A stretch of DNA of 64,000 bases from CADEEX01 sp964577955 (lineage in GTDB: Bacteria > Acidobacteriota > Vicinamibacteria > Vicinamibacterales > CAVVIG01), in NCBI GenBank assembly GCA_964577955.1, contig CAZOAZ010000035.1, forward strand, positions 3,538 to 67,537, written 5' to 3'. This document shows, in pieces, positions 7,989 through 15,500 of this stretch (the first letter of the stretch is position 1; every line of letters starts with the position of its first letter). The position numbers were made by a program, and so were the translations under genes. The notes under the pieces were generated by a model, which saw only the letters and a list, made by a program, of their open reading frames with translations, searched no databases and had not been told where the DNA came from.

Positions 7989-8004
7989 TCCGGCCTTAGC
8001 CGGA
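7989..8004. terminator. Hairpin between convergent genes
   Basis: TCCGGC (7989-7994) pairs with GCCGGA (7999-8004) around CTTA, between the citrate-synthase-fold gene and doxX. There is no T tract. It is similar in design to the palindrome at 7101-7118 and could act as a bidirectional terminator. Confidence 0.4.
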
Positions 8005-8023
8005 TGACACGCGTCGTTCTGCT

Positions 8024-8452
8024 TTACGCATGCGCTTCGCGCCGATCGCGAATCGGCCCGCGCCGCTCCGTGTAGCGGCTGACCGGCACCCACGCATCGA
8101 CGCTGAGCGGTCCGGCGCCCGCGTTCATCAAGAACAGGAAGATCGACCCGTAGAGCAGCGCCAGCTCGCCTTGATTCTGAATCGGCGCGCCGCCCTGCGG
8201 TGCGTGGACGGTCGTGAAGGCGTAGACCATCTCGAGGAACAGGATCGTCGCGACCGGGCGCGTCGCCAGGCCGAGTACGATCAGGATGCCGCCGCCGAAT
8301 TCCAGGATGCCGGCGACGCCCATCAGCGAGTCGATCGGAGCCTGCATGCCGCCCAGCATGCCGAAGAGTTTCTGCAGGCCGTGCTCCATGAAAAGAAGGC
8401 CGGCGGCAATCCGGAGCGCCGCATGAGCCCAGCGCGCAAGATCGGTACTCAT
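8024..8452 (-). CDS. DoxX family membrane protein
   Basis: A 142-residue integral membrane protein with four predicted helices and the DoxX signature (RIAAGLLFMEHGLQKLFG, FGGGILIVLGLATRP). DoxX-like proteins are linked to redox or thiol stress, but the reaction is not settled. I chose ATG 8452 because GGAGGT lies 5-6 bases upstream; an earlier in-frame start would add about 19 unsupported residues. Confidence 0.88.
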   Translation of the reverse strand: MSTDLARWAHAALRIAAGLLFMEHGLQKLFGMLGGMQAPIDSLMGVAGILEFGGGILIVLGLATRPVATILFLEMVYAFTTVHAPQGGAPIQNQGELALLYGSIFLFLMNAGAGPLSVDAWVPVSRYTERRGPIRDRREAHA

Positions 8453-8555
8453 CCACACCTCCGCGTCCTGCTTGATGCAAGACGCGGTGCCAGGCCCAGG
8501 GTCATCCATTGCGCCGGCTGTTTTGGATGCGGTACACTTCCGCTTCCCCTCTCGG

Positions 8556-8632
8556 GGGCGCTTAGCTCAGTTGGTTAGAGCGCCTGCTTCACACGCAGGA
8601 GGTCATAGGTTCGAGTCCTATAGCGCCCACCA
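8556..8632 (+). tRNA. tRNA-Val (anticodon CAC)
   Basis: A complete 77-base cloverleaf. The acceptor arms GGGCGCT (8556-8562) and AGCGCCC (8622-8628) pair perfectly. The anticodon stem CCTGC/GCAGG encloses the loop TTCACAC, giving anticodon CAC at 8590-8592, which reads GTG valine codons. The GGTTCGAGTCC T-arm is present, and CCA is encoded at 8630-8632. Confidence 0.97.
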
Positions 8633-8678
8633 TTCGACTCGGCCCGACGCGTCGAATGGCCCGAGCGACTCGACACCT

Positions 8679-9527
8679 TCAGTCAGGCGTCGGACGCTCG
8701 ACGCGATCGACGACCAATACTTCCATCGGCGCGCGCGTCGGCTCCAGCTTCAGCCCGAGCTGTTCCTGAAGCGCCGTGAAGAGCGAGGGTCCGCTCGGAT
8801 CCGCACCGCCCTGGTCGGACGTCCATTTGAGATCCAGATCGAACACACCTTCGAGGCCAGTACGATCGATCACCATCCGACCGACGGGTTCTGAGATCTG
8901 GCCCGCCATCGCGCTGAGCGGCATCGATCGCACCGTCAGCACACCGGGCCCACCTCTCATCTGACATCGCGCGGGCTGGCCCGGTACCAAAGGCAGCGCC
9001 GGCAGACCTCGCTGTTGCCGATCCATCGCTTCCGCGCAGTAGTCCCGATCGGGGCGGCGCAGATCAGGACCAAAGCGGCCGTCGCTTCGCGCGAGCGTCA
9101 GCGCATACACCGGCAGTTCGCGACTGTCGCGGTGCGTCCTGACGCCGAAACGATCCTCGAGAAGTTGCCGCAGATACGGAGCCAGCATGGAGGGCATGAG
9201 CGGCGTGCCGGAGGTGGCATTGATGTCGTAGCGCGCCGAACGAATCCACTCCGGCCCGTCGACCAGCTGACGCTCGCGGACGCCGTAACCGAGCAGAATG
9301 AGGGTTCGGAGCGGCACATTGCGAGCGGTGAACCGGCCGGCGGGCAAGCCGAGTTCATCGGTCGTGTCGCCAGACGTGTTTTGTTTGATCGACGCGACCT
9401 CGAACGACGGCGAGACCTGCGTCGTCTGCGTCACAACGGCGCGCTCGAGCGGCCAGAGACCCAGAAGGCCGAGCAGCGCTAACATTCGGCCCGTGCGTCC
9501 CGTCTGGATCGCGATGAGGTGCCTCAT
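8679..9527 (-). CDS. TIGR03435 family secreted protein
   Basis: A 282-residue protein carrying the FEVASIK opening typical of the TIGR03435 family, which is abundant in soil Acidobacteria and of unknown function. It also shows the family's LEDRFGVRTHRDSRELPVYAL and FDLDLKW blocks. From ATG 9527 there is a good signal peptide (Arg2, Arg11 and Arg14, then LALLGLLGLWPL). That start overlaps the divergent neighbour's ATG by two bases. ATG 9485 would separate them but weakens the signal peptide. Confidence 0.85.
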   Translation of the reverse strand: MRHLIAIQTGRTGRMLALLGLLGLWPLERAVVTQTTQVSPSFEVASIKQNTSGDTTDELGLPAGRFTARNVPLRTLILLGYGVRERQLVDGPEWIRSARYDINATSGTPLMPSMLAPYLRQLLEDRFGVRTHRDSRELPVYALTLARSDGRFGPDLRRPDRDYCAEAMDRQQRGLPALPLVPGQPARCQMRGGPGVLTVRSMPLSAMAGQISEPVGRMVIDRTGLEGVFDLDLKWTSDQGGADPSGPSLFTALQEQLGLKLEPTRAPMEVLVVDRVERPTPD

Positions 9528-10065
9528 GAAATCAGGTGTGTCGCGACTCGTCGTCATCGGAGTCCTCGCCACCGCCGTACTCCCGATGCCCGCGAGCGCC
9601 AAGGGGCCGACGACGAGAATCAGGGTGACGGGCCAGACACTCGCCCAGCCGGTCGACATCATAGACACCAAACTGCTGCAATCGTTTCCCGTCTGGGCGG
9701 GCCCCGGGACGAGGAGCTGCGTCGGCGGTCCGGCCAACTGCGTCGAAGGCACCGAGGGTTTGATCGCGAACTGGACCAACGGCCCGATCGGGAAGCCGCG
9801 GTCGGGATTGGCGCACTACGAGGTCTCGTTCTACGCGACGGAGGCACGGCGGCCCAGCGACCCGACGACCGAGCGGCTCGTCTACGTCGTCGCCTACGAA
9901 TACGACGCCCTGGAAAATCAGGGCTATGTCTACCTGCCGGCTCGAGGCGAACCGTCGTACGCGGTCAACGTGGCCACGCTTCATCGCGGCCTCGAAGGAC
10001 GCTGGTTCCTGGCGACGCGCGCCTGGCTGAACGCGGTGACGCCGCTCCTCTCCCGGCGCCACTGA
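9526..10065 (+). CDS. Secreted protein of unknown function
   Basis: A 179-residue protein with a signal peptide (about 1-25, cleavage after ASA). The mature part has two Cys (SCVGGPANC) that could form a disulfide, and many Tyr/Trp residues in a beta-rich pattern. I do not recognise the family. ATG 9526 has AGG 7 bases upstream. It shares the divergent start region with the TIGR03435 gene and precedes the OmpH-like gene, so it may be exported to the periplasm. Confidence 0.7.
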   Translation: MKSGVSRLVVIGVLATAVLPMPASAKGPTTRIRVTGQTLAQPVDIIDTKLLQSFPVWAGPGTRSCVGGPANCVEGTEGLIANWTNGPIGKPRSGLAHYEVSFYATEARRPSDPTTERLVYVVAYEYDALENQGYVYLPARGEPSYAVNVATLHRGLEGRWFLATRAWLNAVTPLLSRRH

Positions 10066-10124
10066 CCCGGCCGGCACGCACGCTCCGTCGTCAAAACGCT
10101 TCTGAGAATTGGTGGGAGGTTCTC

Positions 10125-10667
10125 ATGAAGCGTTTTCTGATCGTCTGCACTCTGGGGGTCCTCGCGGCGCGGCCATCGCCGGCATCCGCGCAAGCAGCAC
10201 CAGCCGCACCTCGCGCCAGCCTGACTTTCGATTCCAGGTTCGCCGCCTTCAGCCCGCAGCGCGCCTTCGCGGAATCGGCGGACGGCAAGGCCGCGCTCGC
10301 TCGAGTCACGACGCTCAGAACCGAGAAGGCTCGCGCGATCGACGAGCGTCAGCGCGCGCTGCAGGCGCAGGAGCAGGCGCTGCAGCAGAACAGCGGCGTG
10401 CTCAGCGAACCGGCGCTCACCGCGCGCCGGACGCAAATCGAGCGTTTCCGGCTCGACGTCCAGCGCTTCATCGAAGACGCGCAGGCCGAGCTGATGGGCG
10501 TGCAACGCGACGCCGAAACCGCCTTCCTCGCACGGCTCCGGCCGGCCGTCGCCAAAGTCGCGGAATCCAAGCAGCTCTCCATCGTCTTCAACCTGGACGA
10601 CTCGATCGTCTGGTTCGATCCGGCGCTGGACATCACCGCCGAGGTCGTCAGCGCGTTGACTCAATAG
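10125..10667 (+). CDS. OmpH/Skp-family periplasmic chaperone
   Basis: A 180-residue protein with a signal peptide (1-23), a short beta segment (30-50), and a long, Arg/Glu/Gln-rich coiled coil (about 55-150) as in Skp/OmpH. It ends with the conserved region SIVFNLDDSIVWFDPALDITAEVV (cf. the Skp end YDANAVAY..DIT). Family members hold unfolded outer-membrane proteins in the periplasm. ATG 10125 has GGGAGG upstream. No bamA or lpxD neighbours are visible here, unlike the classical skp locus. Confidence 0.85.
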   Translation: MKRFLIVCTLGVLAARPSPASAQAAPAAPRASLTFDSRFAAFSPQRAFAESADGKAALARVTTLRTEKARAIDERQRALQAQEQALQQNSGVLSEPALTARRTQIERFRLDVQRFIEDAQAELMGVQRDAETAFLARLRPAVAKVAESKQLSIVFNLDDSIVWFDPALDITAEVVSALTQ

Positions 10668-10726
10668 CAAAACGAACACAAAGACGTCGCCGTTCATTTT
10701 AGAACCCGCAGTGGCATCATGATGAG

Positions 10727-11146
10727 ATGCCCCGGGCTGAATCCCTGCCGCAGATCGTCCGCCGCCGCTCGGCGGTGCACGGTTTTGGCGTGTATGCCGC
10801 CGAGCCGATCACGAAGAACACGCGCATCATCGACTACGCCGGCGAATTGATCCGGAACGACGCGGAGTGCGAGGCGCGCGAGGATCGCTACCTCGCCGAG
10901 GGTTGCATCTGGGTCTTCCGCGTCAATCGTGCCTGGAGCCGCGACGCCAACGTCGGCGGTAACATCGCCCGCTTCATCAACCACTCCTGCACGCCGAACT
11001 GCTATTTCGAAGTGGTCGACAAGACCATCTGGATCAAGGCCGGAAGAAACATCCGGCGCGGCGAGGAACTCAGCTACGACTACTGCCCCATCGGCGAGCC
11101 GACCATCCCCTGCCGCTGCCGCCCCGGCTGTCCGAACAAGATCTGA
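10727..11146 (+). CDS. SET-domain protein with post-SET zinc cysteines
   Basis: A 139-residue protein consisting almost only of a SET lysine-methyltransferase domain. The pseudo-knot motif RFINHSCTPNC (83-92) and the catalytic Tyr block GEELSYDY (112-119) are intact. Cys88, Cys129, Cys131 and Cys135 can form the post-SET zinc site (CRCRPGC). In eukaryotes such domains methylate histone lysines. Bacterial copies are small, and their targets, perhaps DNA-binding or ribosomal proteins, are mostly unknown. ATG 10727 was chosen because the fold begins 10 residues later; no clear ribosome site is seen. Confidence 0.9.
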   Translation: MPRAESLPQIVRRRSAVHGFGVYAAEPITKNTRIIDYAGELIRNDAECEAREDRYLAEGCIWVFRVNRAWSRDANVGGNIARFINHSCTPNCYFEVVDKTIWIKAGRNIRRGEELSYDYCPIGEPTIPCRCRPGCPNKI

Positions 11147-11148
11147 CT

Positions 11149-11190
11149 AGGGACTGGGGGCTGGGGGCTAGGGGCTGGGGACTAGGGCCG
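11149..11190. repeat. GGGGACT/GGGGCTA word repeat
   Basis: Irregular tandem words (gggactgg, ggggctagg, ggggactaggg) directly after the SET gene. They are related in sequence to the CCCAGTC run near 60.8 kb and the TAGCCCC run near 1.6 kb. Confidence 0.75.
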
Positions 11191-11211
11191 TCCCCACCTG
11201 CCTTCGTCATC

Positions 11212-11353
11212 TTGCAGCTTGCCCTCTGCAATTTGCATTTTGCAGTCTGCAATTCGCAATTTGCCTTTCGCCTTTGCCCTTTGCCCCTGCCCTTTGCCCT
11301 TTGCCCTTTGCCTTTTGCCCTTTGCCTTTTGCCCTTTGCCCTCTGCCCTTCTG
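11212..11353. repeat. TTTGCCC/TTTGCCT word repeat
   Basis: About 140 bases of 7-8-base words (cttgccct, tttgcat, tttgccc, ttttgccc) in the gap before the DUF2934 gene. The reverse complement (AGAGGGCAAA) recurs at 24137-24232. Confidence 0.85.
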
Positions 11354-11397
11354 TAAGTGGTACTCCGCTTGCTCAACAGCGGCGGGCGGAGGCAGGA

Positions 11398-11700
11398 ATG
11401 GCCACATCACGCGAGCAAGAGATTCGAGAACGCGCGTATCGCCGGTATGTCGATCGCGGGCAGCAGCCAGGCCAGGAACTGGACGACTGGATCGAAGCCG
11501 AGCGCGAACTGCGCACCGGCGGCGCTCCGAGTAACGATCCGGCCATGCACAAGGGCGTCGTCGAAGGGGATCGGCCCGGCGACCGTCAGCAATCCAACCG
11601 AAAAGCTCGTAAGGCGCTCGACCAGGACGGGCTTCCCAACGACCCGATCGCCGTCGCGCAGGATGCCGTCGGGGCCCGCGCCGACAAGACCCAGGGGTAG
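11398..11700 (+). CDS. DUF2934 domain protein
   Basis: A 100-residue protein. Residues 7-40 match DUF2934 (IRERAYRRYVDRGQQPGQELDDWIEAE), a short helical domain of unknown function found mainly in soil bacteria. The remainder is hydrophilic and probably disordered. ATG 11398 has GGAGG(CA)GGA close upstream. It follows the TTTGCCC repeat. Confidence 0.8.
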   Translation: MATSREQEIRERAYRRYVDRGQQPGQELDDWIEAERELRTGGAPSNDPAMHKGVVEGDRPGDRQQSNRKARKALDQDGLPNDPIAVAQDAVGARADKTQG

Positions 11701-11826
11701 GCCCGGACGACGCTGTCGGTAAAGGTTTATCCATCTTCAGTATCCAGCTACAGCCCGGGCGGTTGTTCGCTGAGCCGGGTTTTCTCGTTTCCCCCTTCAA
11801 CGTCGGGGTGCGGACGAGGAGGAACC

Positions 11827-12027
11827 ATGGGTACCGTCGTGTGCATCAAATGTCAGGTCCGGACCGCGAGCGTCGTTCCCAGGCGTGAGCCGGCACCGGG
11901 AGGACAGTTCCGCTGCGACCAATGCGGCGAAACCTGGACCGTTCACGCCCCGGTCGCCCTTCTCCCGCCCGGCATCGAGCCCTACGCCCGCCGCCGCCCC
12001 GACCGTCGCGCTCAGCCACGTCTCTGA
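11827..12027 (+). CDS. Small zinc-ribbon protein
   Basis: A 66-residue protein with two CxxC knuckles (CIKC at 6-9, CDQC at 30-33), a typical four-Cys zinc ribbon, and an Arg-rich tail. ATG 11827 has GAGGAGGA upstream. The function is unknown. It could bind nucleic acid or another protein. Confidence 0.65.
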   Translation: MGTVVCIKCQVRTASVVPRREPAPGGQFRCDQCGETWTVHAPVALLPPGIEPYARRRPDRRAQPRL

Positions 12028-12084
12028 AACGGCATCATCCTCGCAGTCGGTCACCCCAAGGGCAGGAAGCCCTGGGGAGGCCAC

Positions 12085-12642
12085 GTGCAGCGACTTCCGC
12101 AGTGGATAGCTGCGCTCATCCTGGTTGGCGTCACGGGATGTGCGACCGTCGACCACGGAGCGTTCGTCGACCGCGGCGCCGACTTCAACCGCTATCAGTC
12201 GTTTGCGTGGACCGCCGCGGATCGCCGGATGCCCAGCGACTCGCGCTTCCAGCGCGACGCTGATTTCCGCGACCATCTGCAGGGCGCGATCGAGCGCGCG
12301 CTCATCACCAAAGGACTGAACGGACCGGTTGCTCGCCGGCCCGACCTGTTGGTCCGTTATCGCGCCGCAGCGCGTCCGCGCGTCGACCAGGTGTCGGTCG
12401 ACCGGAACTACGGATCCTGCGCGCTCAACTGCTCCGACTTCATCACGGAGTACGAAGCGGCCACGCTCGTCGTGGACGTCATCGACGCGCGCACCAGCAC
12501 GGTGATCTGGCGCGGCTGGGCGCAGGACCGGCTCGACGCGGTGCCGGATACAAAGGACCGCACGTTCGACACACTGCAGAAGACGGTCGCCGCAATGATG
12601 GCGGCCTTCCCCGCCAGGCCCGAGACACGGAGGACGTCATGA
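12085..12642 (+). CDS. DUF4136 lipoprotein
   Basis: A 185-residue lipoprotein with signal peptide and lipobox VTGC (Cys19), followed by a DUF4136-type domain (FNRYQSFAW, then LVVDVIDARTSTVIWRGWAQD). This family is periplasmic and of unknown function. The start is GTG 12085 with GGGGAGG upstream. It overlaps the next gene by 4 bases (ATGA). The two proteins are paralogs, so this is a coupled tandem duplication. Confidence 0.85.
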   Translation: MQRLPQWIAALILVGVTGCATVDHGAFVDRGADFNRYQSFAWTAADRRMPSDSRFQRDADFRDHLQGAIERALITKGLNGPVARRPDLLVRYRAAARPRVDQVSVDRNYGSCALNCSDFITEYEAATLVVDVIDARTSTVIWRGWAQDRLDAVPDTKDRTFDTLQKTVAAMMAAFPARPETRRTS

Positions 12643-13211
12643 TACGGTCAACGCTTGCGACCGGCGTTCGTGTCGCCTTCTTCGCGGCCACAACCGCCGC
12701 CTGCACCGCGCCGCTGCACGTGCACTCGTACACGGAGCGCGGCACCGACCTGAGCCGCCATCGGACCTACCGGTTTGGACCGAACGATTCCTGGTCCACC
12801 GGCGATCCGCGCCTCGACGGCAACCGCTTTTTCATCGAACGCCTGCGGCAGGACATCGAGCATCAGCTGACGGCGCGCGGCTTCGAGAAGACCACCGCGG
12901 CGCGCGCCGACCTGCTGGTCCACTATCACGCGAGCGTCACGCAGGAAATCAACCTGAACGATCGCGAGCCCTGGGAATGTGACACGCCATCCCGGACCGG
13001 GACGCCACGCGAGCGGCGTGATTGCGCGCCGTTTGTCTACGACAAGGGCAGCCTGGTCATCGACCTGCTCGACGGTCGCACGCGGAAAGTCGTCTGGCGC
13101 GGCTGGGCCGAAGGCAGCATGGACGGCGTCGTCGAAGATCAGCGCTGGATGGAAGAACGCCTGGACGAAAGCGTGCGGCGGATCATGCAGCAGCTACGAC
13201 GGACAGGCTAA
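12639..13211 (+). CDS. DUF4136 lipoprotein, second copy
   Basis: A 190-residue paralog of the preceding protein, with a lipobox TAAC (Cys22), LSRHRTYRFGP and LVIDLLDGRTRKVVWRGWAEG. An insert around 115-130 (CDTPSRTGTPRERRDC) has two Cys. ATG 12639 overlaps the previous stop. Its own stop codon TAA (13209-13211) lies inside the first arm of a 70-base inverted repeat, so the last residues (RRTG) are repeat-encoded. Confidence 0.85.
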   Translation: MIRSTLATGVRVAFFAATTAACTAPLHVHSYTERGTDLSRHRTYRFGPNDSWSTGDPRLDGNRFFIERLRQDIEHQLTARGFEKTTAARADLLVHYHASVTQEINLNDREPWECDTPSRTGTPRERRDCAPFVYDKGSLVIDLLDGRTRKVVWRGWAEGSMDGVVEDQRWMEERLDESVRRIMQQLRRTG

Positions 13212-13270
13212 AGCCTGTCCCTACCGGTGCCGGCGCCGGTGTAGCGGTAGGGACAGGCTTTAGCCTGTCC
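13201..13270. repeat. Nested palindrome pair, 26-base inverted repeats
   Basis: Two copies of the palindrome GGACAGGCTTTAGCCTGTCC (13201-13220 and 13251-13270), each with CTACCG on the inner side, face each other around a GC-rich centre. The 26-base outer arms are exact reverse complements. The element can form two small hairpins or one long cruciform, and sits between a DUF4136 gene and the acyl-CoA ligase gene. Confidence 0.95.
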
Positions 13271-13283
13271 GATCACGAAGCGT

Positions 13284-13289
13284 TACAAT
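13284..13289 (+). promoter_or_regulatory. Candidate -10 box of a leaderless promoter
   Basis: TACAAT ends exactly 6 bases before the TTG start of the acyl-CoA ligase gene. With no Shine-Dalgarno sequence, this fits transcription starting at the start codon. Confidence 0.45.
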
Positions 13290-13295
13290 TCGCGC

Positions 13296-15452
13296 TTGCG
13301 CGCGCTCGCTTCCCTCCTCTTCCGGCCCCGCGCGATTGCCGTCGTCGGGGCCTCCGACAATCCTCAGAAGATTGGCGGCCGGCCGCTCGCATACTTGCGG
13401 CGGTTCGGCTATCGCGGCGACGTGTATGCGGTCAACCCGCACCGCGCCGAAGTGCAACACGTTCGCACCTACCCAACGATGGCCGACCTCCCGGAGGCGC
13501 CCGACCTCGCCATCATCGCCACGCCGCGCAGTGAGGTCGAAGCGGCGGTGGATGCGTGCGCCGCGCGCGGCGTCGGCGCCGCGATCATCATGACGTCCGG
13601 GTTCGGCGAAACCGGCCTCGCCGTTCACGCGGACCTCGAGCAACGCCTCGCCGCCCGCGCCCGCGCGGCGGGCATGCGGCTCGTCGGTCCGAACACGCAA
13701 GGCATCGCGGCGTTTCATACCGGAGCGGTCGCGAGCTTCTCCACGCTCTTTCAGGACATCACGGTCGGCGACGGGCCGGTCGCCGTCGCCAGCCAGAGCG
13801 GCATCATGAGCGCCGTACCGATCGGGCTGCTCGAGCGGGCGCACATTGGCGTTCGCTATTCGCTCGCCGCCGGCAACGAAGCGGATGTGACAACGGTCGA
13901 ACTCGCTCAGGCGGCGCTCGAAGACGAGAGCGTCCGATTGCTCCTGCTCTATCTGGAATCGATTCGCCATCCGAATGAGCTGGCCGAGCTCGGCGAACAC
14001 GCGCGCGGCCGCGGCGTGCCGATCGTGTGCGTGAAGGCGGGCCGATCGCAGCGCGGTCAGCAGACCGCCCGTTCTCATACCGCCGCTCTCGCCAACGAAG
14101 ATCGCGCCGCCGACGCCTGGCTCCGGCACTGCGGCATCTGGCGCGTCGACGACATCCACGAACTCGTGAAGGCCGCGCCGCTCTACCTCAAAGGGTGGCA
14201 GCCAAAGGGCCGTCGCCTGGTGGTCATCAGCAATTCTGGAGCGTCGTGCGTGATGGCAGCCGACACGGCCGCCGATCTCGATCTGACGCTCGCCGACTTC
14301 AGCGATGACACCGCGGCAGCCGTGGCGCAGGCGCTGCCGCCGTTTGCGACCGCGGCCAATCCGCTGGATCTTACGGCGGGGCTGATGCACGACAGCGCGA
14401 TGCTGGGACGGGTGCTCGACCTTCTTTCCCCTGTCTCGGACCGGCTGAAGCCGGTCGCTACCGGATCACCGTTCGATCTCGTCCTGATCGACCTGCCGGT
14501 CTCCGGCGAAGGGTACGACTTGCCGCTTCTGGCCGCCGACGCCGCGAAGTTTGCGGACGTGACGGCCAGTGCGGTCGTCGTCAGTACGCCTCGTCCTGCA
14601 ACCGCGGCGATGATTCGGCGAGCCGGGCTGCCCGCATTCGACAATCCCACGGACGGCCTGAAGGCGCTCGCGCAGCTCGCGGCCCATGCGGACCTGCTGC
14701 GACGCGTGTCCGCCGCGGACAGGCTGAAGCCTGTCCCTACCGAAGCCCCGACCGGACCCATCACATCAACGCTCCTCAATGAAGCGGAGAGCCTGGCGAT
14801 CGTCCGGGACGCCGGCGTTCCGGTCGTACCGTTCGAACTCTGCGGCGACGAATCGGCCGTCCGGCGGGCCTTTGCTGCGCTCGGGCCGCGTGTCGCCGTC
14901 AAGGGCTGCTCGCGCGACGTGCCGCACAAGCACCAGCTCGGACTTGTGACGCTCAACGTCGACACCGAAGCCGCGGCGCTCGAGCTGTTTCATCGCCACC
15001 GCGCCGCCATCGTCGCGCACGGCGCCCGCTTCGACGGCGTGCTGCTTCAACCGATGTCCCAGGGCCGCATCGAACTCGCCCTCGGCCTTCAGCGCGATGC
15101 TCACTTTGGAGCGCTCCTGATGATCGGTCCGGGCGGCTCGGCGATCGAAATGCTCGACGAAGCGGTGCTGCTCGTGCCGCCCGTGGCTCCGCCGGATGTC
15201 CGCGAGGCATTGTCGCGGTTACCCACGGTCAGCGCGCGTCTGCGGTCGCTCGACCTGCCGGCCGCGGCACTGGACGCGTTCTGCGAAGCGACCGTCCGGT
15301 TGGGAATGCTTGCGCTCGCCAACCTGCTGATCCGGGCGCTCGACTTGAATCCGGTGCTCCTCGGCGACTCCGGCGCCGTGGCGGTCGACGCGCTGGTCGA
15401 CCTGGCCGATACCGCCTTCGCCAAGGCTTCGGCGGACAGGGATTTTGCGTAG
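13296..15452 (+). CDS. ADP-forming acyl-CoA ligase (acetate-CoA ligase family)
   Basis: A 718-residue NDP-forming acyl-CoA synthetase with alpha and beta parts fused. It has a CoA-binding Rossmann domain (1-130, AIAVVGASDNPQKIGG), a ligase domain with the phosphohistidine motif ARSHTAAL (about residue 262), a third domain to about 470, and an ATP-grasp domain (about 490-700, VAVKGCSRDVPHKHQLG). It interconverts acyl-CoA plus ADP and phosphate with free acid plus ATP. The acyl substrate is unknown. The start is TTG 13296. Two in-frame copies of the spacer palindrome encode DRLKPV at about 382-388 and 475-480, and the C-terminus AFAKASADRD also looks repeat-derived. Confidence 0.9.
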   Translation: MRALASLLFRPRAIAVVGASDNPQKIGGRPLAYLRRFGYRGDVYAVNPHRAEVQHVRTYPTMADLPEAPDLAIIATPRSEVEAAVDACAARGVGAAIIMTSGFGETGLAVHADLEQRLAARARAAGMRLVGPNTQGIAAFHTGAVASFSTLFQDITVGDGPVAVASQSGIMSAVPIGLLERAHIGVRYSLAAGNEADVTTVELAQAALEDESVRLLLLYLESIRHPNELAELGEHARGRGVPIVCVKAGRSQRGQQTARSHTAALANEDRAADAWLRHCGIWRVDDIHELVKAAPLYLKGWQPKGRRLVVISNSGASCVMAADTAADLDLTLADFSDDTAAAVAQALPPFATAANPLDLTAGLMHDSAMLGRVLDLLSPVSDRLKPVATGSPFDLVLIDLPVSGEGYDLPLLAADAAKFADVTASAVVVSTPRPATAAMIRRAGLPAFDNPTDGLKALAQLAAHADLLRRVSAADRLKPVPTEAPTGPITSTLLNEAESLAIVRDAGVPVVPFELCGDESAVRRAFAALGPRVAVKGCSRDVPHKHQLGLVTLNVDTEAAALELFHRHRAAIVAHGARFDGVLLQPMSQGRIELALGLQRDAHFGALLMIGPGGSAIEMLDEAVLLVPPVAPPDVREALSRLPTVSARLRSLDLPAAALDAFCEATVRLGMLALANLLIRALDLNPVLLGDSGAVAVDALVDLADTAFAKASADRDFA
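14439..14456. repeat. Palindrome copy inside the acyl-CoA ligase gene
   Basis: GACCGGCTGAAGCCGGTC followed by GCTACCGG. It is read in frame as DRLKPVAT. It is a variant of the spacer palindrome with a GGCTGAAGCC core. Confidence 0.9.
14717..14736. repeat. Second palindrome copy inside the acyl-CoA ligase gene
   Basis: GGACAGGCTGAAGCCTGTCC followed by CTACCG, differing by one base from the spacer copies. It is read in frame as DRLKPVPT in the linker just before the ATP-grasp domain. Confidence 0.95.
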
Positions 15453-15500
15453 CCCGCGGGCGTGAGCGGCTATGATCGGCCGCGCGGAGAGGCGGCACCT

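Noticed and set aside
13022..13534. A reading frame spanning the end of the second DUF4136 gene, the palindrome and the ligase start
   Set aside because: It runs through the repeat in another frame and overlaps two well-supported genes; its DRLKPV segment is the same repeat-derived peptide.
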